Assembly: GCF_000744415.1 (NCBI RefSeq)
Contig: NZ_JQLW01000007.1
Span: 124,001 to 188,000 of the forward strand
Reading direction: 5' to 3'
Length of the DNA stretch: 64,000 nt
DNA from: Ghiorsea bivora
GTDB taxonomy: Bacteria > Pseudomonadota > Zetaproteobacteria > Mariprofundales > Mariprofundaceae
Positions 1 through 8,654 of the stretch are shown here, piece after piece (within the stretch, counting starts at the first letter, position 1; the number at the start of each line of letters is the position of its first letter). The position numbers were made by a program, and so were the translations under genes. The notes under the pieces are model-generated. The model saw nothing but the letters and a program-made list of their open reading frames with translations, searched no databases and was not told where the DNA came from.

Positions 1-1
1 A

Positions 2-670
2 GCAACACCAGAAAAATCCAGTTGGCGGGAGTGGATTGAAAGTTTGGTGGTGATTGTGTTGATTGCTGTGGTTATCCGTAGCTTTATCGTAGCACCTTTT
101 GTGATTCCTTCATCGAGCATGGTGCCAACCTTTGAAGTAGGTGATTATTTATTTGTCTCTAAGTTCAATTATGGCTTGCGCGTTCCTTTTACGGATATTC
201 AATGGTTGAAAAGTGAAGCTGAACGTGGCGATGTGGTTGTATTTGACTACCCTGAGGATAGAAGTAAAGATTATATCAAACGCATCGTAGGCGTACCAGG
301 TGATGTGATTGAATACCTCAATAATGAACTTTATGTAAATGGTAAAAAAATGCCTTTGAAAGTGTTGGGTGAGTATTCTTATTTTATGGGCAATCACGCT
401 GTTGATGTATCAGGCTTGTTTGAAGAAGATTTAACAGGTGTAAAACATCATGTATTGCGTAAAGATTATTCTATTCGTGATGGCAAATGGAAAGTACCTG
501 CTGGAAAATATTTTGTATTGGGTGATAATCGCAATAATTCAAGGGATTCAAGGTTCTGGGGTTTTGTGCCTCAAGAATACTTGGTAGGTAAAGCCGTGGT
601 CATTTGGTGGTCTTGGAATGATGCTACAGGTTCAATTCGCTGGGATAGACTAGGCACACTGGTACATTAA
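2..670 (+). CDS. lepB: Signal peptidase I, 5' end cut by window edge
   Basis: Cleaves signal peptides from exported proteins at the outer face of the inner membrane. The reading frame is open from base 2, and the codons before the TTG at 44 already read as LepB sequence (S-W-R-E-W-I-E-S leading into a hydrophobic anchor). The gene therefore starts upstream of the window, and TTG 44 is not the true start. The catalytic serine is the AGC codon at 116-118 in a P-S-S-S-M motif, and the general-base lysine is at 278-280 in Y-I-K-R-I-V-G. The C-terminal G-D-N-R-x-x-S-x-D-S-R box is present. It is followed 15 bp later by a DUF4845 gene and rnc, a common proteobacterial order. Identity is secure; only the N-terminus is missing. 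Confidence 0.96.
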   Translation, partial: ATPEKSSWREWIESLVVIVLIAVVIRSFIVAPFVIPSSSMVPTFEVGDYLFVSKFNYGLRVPFTDIQWLKSEAERGDVVVFDYPEDRSKDYIKRIVGVPGDVIEYLNNELYVNGKKMPLKVLGEYSYFMGNHAVDVSGLFEEDLTGVKHHVLRKDYSIRDGKWKVPAGKYFVLGDNRNNSRDSRFWGFVPQEYLVGKAVVIWWSWNDATGSIRWDRLGTLVH

Positions 671-685
671 TAGGGGAGTCGGGTT

Positions 686-1102
686 ATGTTTAAATTATTA
701 TTTTGGTTGGCTTTGATTGGTGGTGGTGTTTTTGTTGGTGGACAAGTCATCCCTGTTTATTATAACAACTTGAAAGTACAAAATATTTTTGAAGGCACTG
801 CTGAAAATCTTTCTACACAAACAGAAGATGAAGTTAAACGACGTATTGATGAGTTATTTAAAATTCAGACGGTTGATTTACAAGCCTTACCACCAGATTT
901 TTTTGATAATTTAAGCATCACTAAAGAAGATGGGAAACTAAAAATTGGTACTGAATATCATATTACACTATGGCTTTTGGGTCCGCCAGAAAGTGTTGAC
1001 CCAGATAAAGAATATAAAGAAAGTGAAGTTAAACCTATGGATAAGTTACGCCTTAGAGCACGTATGGATTTTGATTTTGCTCCTTATGCCGAAACACCTT
1101 GA
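686..1102 (+). CDS. DUF4845 family membrane-anchored protein
   Basis: A small protein of 138 residues with one N-terminal membrane segment (about residues 3-22) and a charged soluble remainder. Its size, single anchor and position between lepB and rnc match the DUF4845 family, whose role is not established. A GGGGAG ribosome binding site sits at 672-677, 8 bp before the ATG. The stop codon overlaps the TTG start of rnc by four bases (TTGA, 1099-1102), so translation of the two is probably coupled. I assign the family by context and architecture; no catalytic motif is visible. Confidence 0.75.
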   Translation: MFKLLFWLALIGGGVFVGGQVIPVYYNNLKVQNIFEGTAENLSTQTEDEVKRRIDELFKIQTVDLQALPPDFFDNLSITKEDGKLKIGTEYHITLWLLGPPESVDPDKEYKESEVKPMDKLRLRARMDFDFAPYAETP

Positions 1103-1797
1103 AACAGCAAAACCTAGAACAAATCATCGGTTATCGTTTTAATGATGCATCCATAATCAGCAAAGCTTTAACCCATGCATCCAAAGCACCCGAACACCTA
1201 GAACGCCAAGAGTTTTTAGGCGATGCAGTGCTTGGGCTTATTATTTCAGAATATTTATATCATCAGTACCCGCAACTTAATGAAGGTGCATTATCCAAAA
1301 TGAAAGCCAATTTGGTTTGTAAAGATGCTTTATTGAATGTCGCCAAGCTTTGGCAAGTAGCTTCTTTTTTAAATGTGGGTGATGGTGAACGTGATAAAAA
1401 AGGACATTTGAAATCACCATCTATTGCTGCCAATGCTGTTGAATCTATTATTGGTGCTGTGTTTTTGGATGCTGGTTGGCAGCAAGCCAAGCAGGTGGTT
1501 GTAAAAGCTTGGGCAAACTTAATCAATCAAGTTGAACCTTCAAACCTAAGAGATGCAAAAAGTAAGTTACAAGAGCTGACTCAGGCAAATAAGCTGGGCT
1601 TACCAAATTATAAGATTACAGACCTAGGTATCCAGAGCTCCCCGCGTTTTAAAGCCGAGTGCATGATACAAGGAAAGTGCTTGGGTATAGGTTTAGGTGA
1701 GCGAAAAAAACAAGCTGAATTGGAAGCTGCAAGCCAAGCTTTAAGCAGCAGTGTTATGCATCTTGTTTCGGAAAGAAAAACACTAAAGTTGGAATAA
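1099..1797 (+). CDS. rnc: Ribonuclease III
   Basis: Double-strand-specific endoribonuclease that processes rRNA precursors and structured mRNAs. The 232-residue protein is of normal length. It carries the RNase III signature around residues 36-48 (R-Q-E-F-L-G-D-A-V-L-G), with metal-binding Glu and Asp, and a second acidic cluster near 115-125. A double-stranded-RNA-binding domain covers about 155-225. The start is a TTG overlapping the stop of the DUF4845 gene. Its 3' end overlaps the 3' end of the convergent rodZ-like gene by 15 bp (1783-1797), so the two transcripts run into each other. The usual downstream partner, era, is absent. Confidence 0.96.
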   Translation: MKQQNLEQIIGYRFNDASIISKALTHASKAPEHLERQEFLGDAVLGLIISEYLYHQYPQLNEGALSKMKANLVCKDALLNVAKLWQVASFLNVGDGERDKKGHLKSPSIAANAVESIIGAVFLDAGWQQAKQVVVKAWANLINQVEPSNLRDAKSKLQELTQANKLGLPNYKITDLGIQSSPRFKAECMIQGKCLGIGLGERKKQAELEAASQALSSSVMHLVSERKTLKLE

Positions 1798-2658
1798 CTT
1801 CAATACCTTACCTTCTTTTCCTAATGTGCCAACATCATATAAAACTTCACCATCACGCAATACTTTAAGGGCAGTGGGTTTGCCTGAAGTTAAGAGTAAT
1901 TCTGTGTTGCTATCCAAGCTAAAACTTTGACCAACGCGTAATAAAGCTTCACGTTTCAGTTTAGGTTCTTTACCTTGTTCTTGTTCATAAATTTGCAGCC
2001 ATACATCATCGGTGACGGCAATAAAAGTAAAGGCGCTTAGACTATTTTTCGGCGTATCCGTAGTTTTGTCCTTATGGTCTTTTACTGTGTTCAGACGTAC
2101 GATGTCCGTATCTTTCACGCTTGGCACAACTTGTTTCTGCGGTGGTGTATTAATATGTACATCAACAGTTACATTGTTATCGTGCACTTTTTCTTGTTTG
2201 GTTTCAGTTGGTTTGGTGGAAGGTTGAGGCATACTATTGGATGAAACAGGGCTGTCAGTATTGAATAGATTACTTATAATCATACCAAGAATAAATAACA
2301 ATGCTGCAATCATTGCCCAAGTACGGTTGGGTGATATAGGTGCGTCGGGATAGGTTAGGGGGGTGGTTAATTCATAAGTATTTGTTTTAATACGTTCAAT
2401 ATCACTGCTTACGTCTACACCTAATAACTCTGCATACTGTCTTAAAAAACCCAAGGCATACACTTCTCCTGGCATTTCAGACCACTGACCACTTTCCAAA
2501 GCATCTAAAAAAGATACATTAAATTTTAATTCTTTCAGTACTTGCTCTTTGCTTAAACCTTTGGTCTGCCTTGCTTTTTCAAGCTTAACACCAACCTCAC
2601 AAATTAAGGCCTCTTTGGCAAAAGTATTATCATCAGTTTCGTTTTGTTGTGTATCCAT
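1783..2658 (-). CDS. rodZ: RodZ-like helix-turn-helix membrane protein
   Basis: RodZ links the MreB cytoskeleton to the membrane and supports rod shape. This 291-residue protein has the family layout: an N-terminal Xre-type helix-turn-helix (about residues 22-85, with L-E-S-G-Q-W as recognition end), one membrane segment at about 113-132, a Thr/Pro/Lys-rich linker and a C-terminal beta-rich DUF4115 domain (about 210-291). It follows the pilF-like gene by 12 bp on the minus strand, a common proteobacterial pairing. Some such proteins were called cytoskeleton protein RodZ only by homology; a different membrane HTH role cannot be excluded. Confidence 0.85.
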   Translation of the reverse strand: MDTQQNETDDNTFAKEALICEVGVKLEKARQTKGLSKEQVLKELKFNVSFLDALESGQWSEMPGEVYALGFLRQYAELLGVDVSSDIERIKTNTYELTTPLTYPDAPISPNRTWAMIAALLFILGMIISNLFNTDSPVSSNSMPQPSTKPTETKQEKVHDNNVTVDVHINTPPQKQVVPSVKDTDIVRLNTVKDHKDKTTDTPKNSLSAFTFIAVTDDVWLQIYEQEQGKEPKLKREALLRVGQSFSLDSNTELLLTSGKPTALKVLRDGEVLYDVGTLGKEGKVLKLFQL

Positions 2659-2670
2659 TGTGGCCTCCAG

Positions 2671-3435
2671 CTACTTCTGCAACTGTGCTAGTTCGTCTTT
2701 TGCCCAAGCTTTTTGTAAAGGGTTTGTTGTGTGTTGAATAAATGTTTGCAAATGCACTTTAATCGCATTTTTGTCACCTTTTTTTTGTAAAAGGGCCATT
2801 AAACCTTGCAATGCTTGTTGGTTTGTAGGCTCACTACGTAAAATTGTTTCATAAAGTGCTTGCGCATAATTGGGTCGTTTCATGGTCACATAGGCTGAAG
2901 CTTCGCGTAGTTTGGGGTAAGCCCACCTTGGCGCAATGAATTGTGCTTTGCGATAAGCTGCAATAGCATTTTCATAATCGTGTAAACCAACATAAGCATC
3001 TCCCAAATTGGTGAATGCCAAGTCTTGTTTATTGTAACGTGGGTCATCTAATGCTAGTTTAAGTTGTTTAACGGCTTCTTTATATTCACCCATTTCAACC
3101 AATAAACTTCCGTAATTATTTCGTGTTGCTGGTGCTGGGTTATAACGAATTGCACGTTGATAATGTTTTTTAGCTTCGTTTAGATTACCACGTAAACGCC
3201 ATGAATAAGCAATAGCATCCAAGGTTGCTGCATTTTTTGGTTCAATGCTGTCTGCAAGCATGAGTTCTTCAAAGGCTTTGGGAATAAACCCTTTATGTAA
3301 GGCATCAATACCAAGCCTATAGTGTAGTGAAGCACGTTTTTTAATATCATCTTCATTTTGCTTTTGTACACCACTACTCTGGCAGGCTGATACAATAAGC
3401 GCACTACATAGAAGTAAAATATAAGTTAATTTCAT
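2671..3435 (-). CDS. pilF: TPR lipoprotein, PilF/PilW type IV pilus assembly-like
   Basis: PilF is an outer-membrane lipoprotein that helps the PilQ secretin assemble. The 254-residue protein begins with a lipoprotein signal peptide whose lipobox is L-I-V-S-A-C, with the acylated Cys at 18. Tetratricopeptide repeats fill about residues 37-240, ending in short helical sequence. Its position just upstream of rodZ matches the pilF-rodZ order of many proteobacteria. The start overlaps the stop of mtnP by four bases (3432-3435). No other pilus genes lie in the window, so pilus function is inferred from family and order. A generic TPR lipoprotein is the alternative. Confidence 0.82.
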   Translation of the reverse strand: MKLTYILLLCSALIVSACQSSGVQKQNEDDIKKRASLHYRLGIDALHKGFIPKAFEELMLADSIEPKNAATLDAIAYSWRLRGNLNEAKKHYQRAIRYNPAPATRNNYGSLLVEMGEYKEAVKQLKLALDDPRYNKQDLAFTNLGDAYVGLHDYENAIAAYRKAQFIAPRWAYPKLREASAYVTMKRPNYAQALYETILRSEPTNQQALQGLMALLQKKGDKNAIKVHLQTFIQHTTNPLQKAWAKDELAQLQK

Positions 3436-4289
3436 AAGAAACGTTTAACTAAGGCATGAATAGGGCGCAAAGCATTGTCATCTTGTGCCTTTAAGTCTGC
3501 AAAAATGCCATGCTGCAAAGCTTGATGACAGGCACAAGCTTGTTTGCCCTTGGGTTTATTTTTAAAAAAAGTATCTAACATGATTTTGGCTTTCCCCACA
3601 TTTTTATGCATGACTTCCAACACATTGGACACTGACACATCATCTTCATTTTCATGCCAGCAATCATAATCGGTACACATGGCAACAGTAGCATAACATA
3701 TCTCAGCTTCGCGTGCGAGTTTGGCTTCAGGCATATTGGTCATACCTATGACATCCATGCCCCAACTTCGGTATACATTTGACTCCGCTCGTGTTGAAAA
3801 CTGTGGACCTTGCATTACCATGTATGTGCCTTTGTTATGGGTTGTGATGTGTTGCTGCTCACAAGCTTGTTGCAGTTGGCTGCGTAGTGATGCGCAGACG
3901 GGATCTGCCAGAGAAACATGGGCAACAATGGGACCATCAAAAAAAGTTGAAACCCGCTCGCGTGTTCTATCTACAAATTGGTCAACAATCACAAAATCAC
4001 CGGGTGCAATGTCTTCACGTAATGAACCCACAGCAGAAACAGATATAATTTGTGATGCACCAACAAGTTTCAGGGCATAAATATTGGCGCGATAATTGAT
4101 TTTGTGTGGTGGAATACTATGCGTTTTTCCATGTCTTGGTAGAAAAACGACTTCTTGCCCATGAATTTTTGCTAAAGTTAAGGTATCCGATGGTTTACCA
4201 TATGGGGTGTCGATGTCCAATTCATCAAGCACCTCAATGCCTTCCATTTGATACAAACCGCTGCCACCAATGATTGCTGTACGTTGCAT
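3432..4289 (-). CDS. mtnP: S-methyl-5'-thioadenosine phosphorylase
   Basis: Converts methylthioadenosine and phosphate to adenine and 5-methylthioribose-1-phosphate in methionine salvage and polyamine by-product removal. The 285-residue protein has the family N-terminus G-G-S-G-L-Y (residues 8-13), the phosphate-site stretch R-H-G-K-T-H-S-I-P-P-H near 53-63, and the T-N-M-P-E-A substrate loop. The segment T-D-Y-D-C-W is typical of MTAP rather than of purine nucleoside phosphorylase. It lies between rlmN and the pilF-like gene on the same strand, with 19 bp to rlmN. Downstream salvage genes (mtnA and others) are not in the window. A 6-oxopurine-specific relative is the main alternative. Confidence 0.92.
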   Translation of the reverse strand: MQRTAIIGGSGLYQMEGIEVLDELDIDTPYGKPSDTLTLAKIHGQEVVFLPRHGKTHSIPPHKINYRANIYALKLVGASQIISVSAVGSLREDIAPGDFVIVDQFVDRTRERVSTFFDGPIVAHVSLADPVCASLRSQLQQACEQQHITTHNKGTYMVMQGPQFSTRAESNVYRSWGMDVIGMTNMPEAKLAREAEICYATVAMCTDYDCWHENEDDVSVSNVLEVMHKNVGKAKIMLDTFFKNKPKGKQACACHQALQHGIFADLKAQDDNALRPIHALVKRFL

Positions 4290-4308
4290 TGTGTTTTCTT
4301 CCTCTTTG

Positions 4309-5370
4309 TTATGATTGCTTGGCTGTTTTTAATTGACCACAAGCCGCCATAATGTCATCCCCACGAGACCGCCTTACCGTTGCACGAATTCCTTTAGAAA
4401 TCAAGCCCTTTGCGAATTTATCGACCACTTCGCTGGAAGATCCTTGGTAAGCACTTCCTGGGTAAGTATTAAAGCGAATCAAGTTCACACGTTCACGTTC
4501 TGGGTTAACAAAGCTGACCAATGCCTTTAAAGCTTCATCATCATCATTCACATCAGCCAGCATCACGTATTCTAAAGTAATATGCCGTTTTTTTGCCAAA
4601 GGATAAGTATTAAGGCATTTGCGAAGTTTTTGTAAATCATGTTTTTGATTGATAGGTACAAGTGTATTTCGCAAATCGTTGATGGCTGTATGCAAGGAGA
4701 TAGCTAAATTAACAGGTGCTTCTCTGCCCAAGCGTTCAATTTGTGGCACTAGCCCTGAAGTTGAAAGTGTAATTCTACGGCGCGATAAGTGAAGATAGTC
4801 TTCAGCCATGAGTAAAGCCAGTGAATCAAAGACTGCTGTTTCATTGGCAAGTGGTTCGCCCATGCCCATATAGACAATATGTGTGACTTGGTTGTGTAAA
4901 CCCTCAAACATGGGGTCAGTGAGCAGGTCTTGTTTAACCGCCAAGACTTGGGCGACAATTTCAGCAGGCGTTAAATTACCTTCAAATTTTTGCGTACCTG
5001 TATGACAAAATGGACAGTCTAGTACACATCCAGCTTGGCTCGATATACACACCGTACCTCGGTTTTCTTCAGGAATAAGCACGGTTTCAATATGTTTTTT
5101 GGCTTGCCCTTTGCGGTTTAAAGCAAATAGATATTTACGTGTACCATCACTTGATTGTTGTTTGCTAACCAGTTGTAAAGGTTGAACTTGTATCTTTTCT
5201 TCAAGTATCACTTTAACTTGTTGCGGAATATTTTTCATAGCAGCCAAATCAAGAATACCTTTGTTGCGCCAATCCAATATTTGTTTGGCACGAAATGCAG
5301 GAAGCCCCCATGTTTTCATGCACTTTTGCAATGTTTCTAAACTGATGCTGGCAAGTGATAAATCATTCAT
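4309..5370 (-). CDS. rlmN: Dual-specificity 23S rRNA/tRNA methyltransferase RlmN
   Basis: Radical-SAM enzyme that methylates C2 of A2503 in 23S rRNA and A37 of some tRNAs. The 353-residue length is typical. The 4Fe-4S motif C-V-L-D-C-P-F-C places the cluster ligands at Cys115, Cys119 and Cys122, and the C-terminal M-A-A-C-G-Q-L supplies the resolving cysteine. The segment G-M-G-E-P-L-A-N is the SAM-binding glycine-rich motif. It is the first gene of the minus-strand set rlmN-mtnP-pilF-rodZ and is divergent from the ATP-grasp gene across about 46 bp, which must hold both promoters. Confidence 0.96.
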   Translation of the reverse strand: MNDLSLASISLETLQKCMKTWGLPAFRAKQILDWRNKGILDLAAMKNIPQQVKVILEEKIQVQPLQLVSKQQSSDGTRKYLFALNRKGQAKKHIETVLIPEENRGTVCISSQAGCVLDCPFCHTGTQKFEGNLTPAEIVAQVLAVKQDLLTDPMFEGLHNQVTHIVYMGMGEPLANETAVFDSLALLMAEDYLHLSRRRITLSTSGLVPQIERLGREAPVNLAISLHTAINDLRNTLVPINQKHDLQKLRKCLNTYPLAKKRHITLEYVMLADVNDDDEALKALVSFVNPERERVNLIRFNTYPGSAYQGSSSEVVDKFAKGLISKGIRATVRRSRGDDIMAACGQLKTAKQS

Positions 5371-5416
5371 GGCATGGATATTAGCGGCAACTTAAAATTT
5401 GGGTAGGGTGGGGCGC

Positions 5417-6478
5417 ATGACTTTAGCAACCCAAACCCCTATTTCCATTTCGCAACACAATTTTCAGGCCATGCTTTCTTTTGCAAGGGCAGCATACCAA
5501 TTAAAAAATAATACAACGTATCTTTCATTGTTGGCAGACAAATTACCTGAAACAACAAACATAGTACCCAACAATCCATCTATATTGATGGGGTATGATT
5601 TTCACCTGACAGATACAAGCCCCAAGCTGATAGAAATTAATAATAATGCAGGCGGCTTGTGGGAAAAGGATGATGGGTGGATTCCACAAGGTTCACATGC
5701 AGAGCTTGCTGATGATTTACCCACACGTTTATTGCGCATGTTTGACCCAAAATGGCAACATATTGCGATTATGGATGAAGATATTCAGTCACAGTACATG
5801 TTTCCCGAAATGAAAGCGTATGCGTCTTTATTGGAAGCAGATGGTAGAAAAGTTAGCTTGGTTAGCCCAGAAGACCTGATACTACAAAACGATGGTTTGT
5901 ATATATTCGGTGCTAAAGTCGATATGATTTATAATCGGGATACGGATTTTTATTTAGAATCCGCAGCTATGCAGCATATTCGCCAAGCATACATGGCAGG
6001 GCAGGTGGACTTAAACCCATACCCCAGAAGTTACGCTTTGATTGGTGATAAAAACCGTATGGTGGATTGGTGGCGCGATGGTTTGCTTGAATCCTGCGTG
6101 GATGATAAAACATTGAATTTGTTTCGAGATATTGTACCCGAAACACATGTACTCGCTGAATACGATAAGGACAAAGCTTGGCAAACCCGCAAGCAATGGG
6201 TGTTTAAACCTGCGGCACGTCATGGTGGCAAGGGTGTTTTATTGGGTAAAGCGATGAGTCGTAAACGTTTTGATGCATTAGAAACCTCAACCACCGTCAT
6301 GCAGAAGTTGGTGCCACCAAGTTTGATTCAGATTGATGATGTGACCTATAAATTTGATATTCGACTTTATATGCATGGTGAGCGTTTAATCGCTATGGCT
6401 GGTCGCGCATGGCGCGGTCAAATTACCAACTTTAGAGAAGAGGGTAGTGGTTGGACCCCAATTGTTGTGGAAACATAA
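5417..6478 (+). CDS. ATP-grasp-like protein of unknown substrate
   Basis: I do not recognise a named enzyme. The frame extends to a TTG at 5399, but the ATG at 5417 is preceded by a purine-rich GGGTGGGG and is the better start (353 residues). The N-terminal half contains the L-I-E-I-N-N-N-A-G-G stretch (about residues 73-82). The C-terminal half has a glycine-rich K-P-A-A-R-H-G-G-K-G loop (around 265-274) and a late F-D-I-R-L-Y-M-H stretch. This layout resembles ATP-grasp ligases such as the circularly permuted glutathione/glutathionylspermidine synthase group, which join a carboxylate to an amine using ATP. The next two genes follow tightly and are both glycosyltransferases of the arsenosugar/rSAM-selenodomain-associated types, so it may act in the same pathway. 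Substrate unknown. Confidence 0.6.
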   Translation: MTLATQTPISISQHNFQAMLSFARAAYQLKNNTTYLSLLADKLPETTNIVPNNPSILMGYDFHLTDTSPKLIEINNNAGGLWEKDDGWIPQGSHAELADDLPTRLLRMFDPKWQHIAIMDEDIQSQYMFPEMKAYASLLEADGRKVSLVSPEDLILQNDGLYIFGAKVDMIYNRDTDFYLESAAMQHIRQAYMAGQVDLNPYPRSYALIGDKNRMVDWWRDGLLESCVDDKTLNLFRDIVPETHVLAEYDKDKAWQTRKQWVFKPAARHGGKGVLLGKAMSRKRFDALETSTTVMQKLVPPSLIQIDDVTYKFDIRLYMHGERLIAMAGRAWRGQITNFREEGSGWTPIVVET

Positions 6479-6480
6479 CT

Positions 6481-7182
6481 TTGTCAAAACAAACCCTACC
6501 CAGCCTTGCGATTGTGATTCCTGTGTATAATGAGGAAGAAACCTTGCCGCATGCGCTAAGGGAAATTCAAAAACTTAACCTAGAAGCTACAGACCAGCTT
6601 ATTTTTATTGATGGTGGTTCAAACGATCATACCAAGCAATTGATTCAAGATGCTGGCTTTCATTGTTTGGTTTCTCAAGCAGGACGCGCCAAACAAATGA
6701 ATATGGGCGCTCAAAATACGAAGTCCGATATTATCCTTTTTTTACATATAGATACATCGATTAGTTCAAGTAATATCTCGAACATCAAAAAAACTTATAA
6801 CCAAGGATATTTATCAGGAAGGTTTAACATACGTTTATCATCAAGTGGCCTAAGCTATCAAATTATAAGCTTTTTTATGAATGCCCGTTCGTGTTTAAGT
6901 AAAATAAGCACAGGGGATCAGGCTATGTTTGTTCGCAGGGATGTTTTTGAGACTGTAGGCGGCTTTCCTGACTTGCCATTGATGGAGGATATTGCCTTAA
7001 GCAAGAAGCTGAGACCGCTTGGACACATTGCCTGCTTAAAAGATACGCTGGTAACGTCGAGTCGTCGTTGGGAAAAGTACGGTGTAATAAATACAGTGCT
7101 TTTAATGTGGAAGCTACGTTTTTTATACTGGATAGGTATAAGCCCTGAAAAACTAGCTAAGATGTACAGGCACATACGCTAA
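6481..7182 (+). CDS. Family 2 glycosyltransferase, TIGR04283 (transferase 2) type
   Basis: A GT-A fold glycosyltransferase: I-V-I-P-V-Y-N-E-E-E near residues 11-20, then the nucleotide-sugar region around I-D-G-G-S-N-D and an aspartate motif in L-F-L-H-I-D. A hydrophobic C-terminal segment suggests membrane association. The frame extends to a TTG at 6451 inside the previous gene, but the TTG at 6481, two bases after that gene's stop, gives a normal N-terminus (233 residues). The sequence Q-A-G-R-A-K-Q-M-N-x-G-A is characteristic of the group called rSAM/selenodomain-associated transferase 2 or arsenosugar biosynthesis glycosyltransferase. The stop codon overlaps the next ATG (7182). No radical-SAM ArsS or ArsM gene is in the window, so arsenic involvement is only a family association. 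Confidence 0.8.
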   Translation: MSKQTLPSLAIVIPVYNEEETLPHALREIQKLNLEATDQLIFIDGGSNDHTKQLIQDAGFHCLVSQAGRAKQMNMGAQNTKSDIILFLHIDTSISSSNISNIKKTYNQGYLSGRFNIRLSSSGLSYQIISFFMNARSCLSKISTGDQAMFVRRDVFETVGGFPDLPLMEDIALSKKLRPLGHIACLKDTLVTSSRRWEKYGVINTVLLMWKLRFLYWIGISPEKLAKMYRHIR

Positions 7183-7778
7183 TGCGTGTTATTGTATTGG
7201 CTAAGGCGCCTGTTGCAGGCAAAGTCAAAACACGCCTAATGCCGCAATATAATGCTGAGCAGGCAGCAGCTTTGCACAAACAAATGACAGAGGCTGTCAT
7301 AACCAAGGTATGCAGTATGTTTGATGATGTCTGGTTGGCAGTGGATAACATCAAGCATCCTTTTTTTACAGACCTAAAGCAAAGGTTCGGCTTTGAATTG
7401 CACCATCAAAATCATGGTGACTTGGGTATGCGCATGCGCCATCTGACAGCGTATTCTTTTGCGACTGATGATGAGCCCATTATGTTTCTGGGTACAGATT
7501 CGCCACACGTGAATATAAGCCGTTACCAGCAGGTCAAGAGAGCGCTAACTGATCATGATATTGTATTAGGCCCAGTTGACGATGGCGGCTATGATCTTAT
7601 TGCCATGCATACATATTTCCCTGAAGTGTTTGATAATATAACATGGGGAACGGACAGTGTTTTCTCAGAAACAATCATTAATATTAATAACTTAGATTTG
7701 ATAGTTAAAGTATTAGATACATCATTTGATTTGGATCACGCTGAAGATTTACAGCGGGCTCCGCCGCATACATGGTGA
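7182..7778 (+). CDS. DUF2064 / TIGR04282 nucleotidyl- or glycosyltransferase (transferase 1)
   Basis: A 198-residue GT-A-like transferase. The N-terminus V-L-A-K-A-P-V-A-G-K-V-K-T-R-L is the signature nucleotide-binding loop of DUF2064 (rSAM/selenodomain-associated transferase 1). A later L-G-T-D-S-P-H and D-D-G-G-Y-D-L-I complete the family pattern. It overlaps the preceding transferase-2 gene by one base, and the pair occurs together in many bacteria, so they are probably one functional unit. The annotated arsenosugar role comes from other organisms and is not shown by this sequence. It is the last gene of the ATP-grasp/GT2/DUF2064 trio. Confidence 0.85.
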   Translation: MRVIVLAKAPVAGKVKTRLMPQYNAEQAAALHKQMTEAVITKVCSMFDDVWLAVDNIKHPFFTDLKQRFGFELHHQNHGDLGMRMRHLTAYSFATDDEPIMFLGTDSPHVNISRYQQVKRALTDHDIVLGPVDDGGYDLIAMHTYFPEVFDNITWGTDSVFSETIININNLDLIVKVLDTSFDLDHAEDLQRAPPHTW

Positions 7779-7821
7779 ATCTTCAGGTGGCTCCCTCTTT
7801 TAAAGCATCTATAAAATGCAA

Positions 7822-7837
7822 CATAATATATATTATG
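7822..7837. promoter_or_regulatory. 16-bp AT-rich palindrome upstream of a TSUP gene
   Basis: CATAATAT followed directly by ATATTATG is a perfect 16-bp palindrome, about 73 bp before the TSUP permease at 7910. It lies in an AT-rich 131-bp gap between genes. It could be an operator; no regulator is identified. Confidence 0.35.
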
Positions 7838-7909
7838 CGACGTTATATGCAGGGCACGACATAACAATATATATCGAAGTCATCACCTTTAGCCCTATAC
7901 TCCCGCGCC

Positions 7910-8650
7910 ATGGATAATCTCGAAACATGGCAATATGTTGCCACTGCGCTTATTTTTGTTTGGACAGGTTTTGTACGCTCAGGTCTTGGATTTGGCGGTG
8001 CGGCACTTGGTTTGCCTTTTTTACTCTTGGTGGTCGATAACCCACTGGTATGGATACCCTTGATTGGGGTTCACCTGTTGTTTTTTAGTAGCATTACTGT
8101 GGGCACACGTTTAGGGGCTGTAGACTGGGTTTTTCTCAAAAAAGCTTTTGCGATTATGTTGGTGCCCAAATTGATTGGCGTATTTGGTTTATTAACCTTA
8201 CCAACTGAAATTATGGTCGCATTTGTTTATGTCATGACCTTGGCATATGGGATGATGTATGTATTCCAATACCAAATCAAAAGCAAAAGTCATTTTTTTG
8301 ATGCCTTTTTATTGCTTATTGGTGCTTATGTCAGTGGTACATCACTGATTGGTGCGCCGTTGATTGTGGCAGTATTTATGCACCGTGTAAGTAAAGAAAA
8401 ATTACGTAATACTTTATTTGTCTTATGGTTTGTATTGGTCAGTATCAAGTTGTCGGTATTGGCTGCTGTGGGTGTAAACTTTTGGTGGTCTTCGCATCTA
8501 TGGCTATTACCTGCCGCAACCGTGGGGCATATCGTTGGTTTAAAGCTTCATGATCATTTGCTATCCAACAATGCTATTCGTTTCAAACAAATCATTGGTG
8601 GGGTTTTAATCATTGTATGTTTCATTGGCCTTATGAACATTGCACGCTGA
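7910..8650 (+). CDS. TSUP (TauE/SafE) family membrane permease
   Basis: A 246-residue integral membrane protein with about seven to eight hydrophobic segments. It has the TSUP family pattern: an early G-F-V-R-S-G-L-G-F-G-G-A-A-L-G-L-P block (about residues 21-37) and a mirrored block near S-G-T-S-L-I-G-A-P-L after a central cytoplasmic loop. Family members export or import sulfite, sulfoacetate and related organosulfur anions, but specificity cannot be read from sequence. A short AT-rich gap with a palindrome precedes it, and its stop is 4 bp from the end of the convergent cNMP-binding gene. A second TSUP protein lies at 16294. Confidence 0.85.
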   Translation: MDNLETWQYVATALIFVWTGFVRSGLGFGGAALGLPFLLLVVDNPLVWIPLIGVHLLFFSSITVGTRLGAVDWVFLKKAFAIMLVPKLIGVFGLLTLPTEIMVAFVYVMTLAYGMMYVFQYQIKSKSHFFDAFLLLIGAYVSGTSLIGAPLIVAVFMHRVSKEKLRNTLFVLWFVLVSIKLSVLAAVGVNFWWSSHLWLLPAATVGHIVGLKLHDHLLSNNAIRFKQIIGGVLIIVCFIGLMNIAR

Positions 8651-8654
8651 ATTT

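Noticed and set aside
7846-7875. Possible integron attC-like site (GTTATATGC...GACATAAC)
   Set aside because: Only one inverted half-pair, in the opposite orientation to a true attC, and no integrase or gene cassettes nearby.
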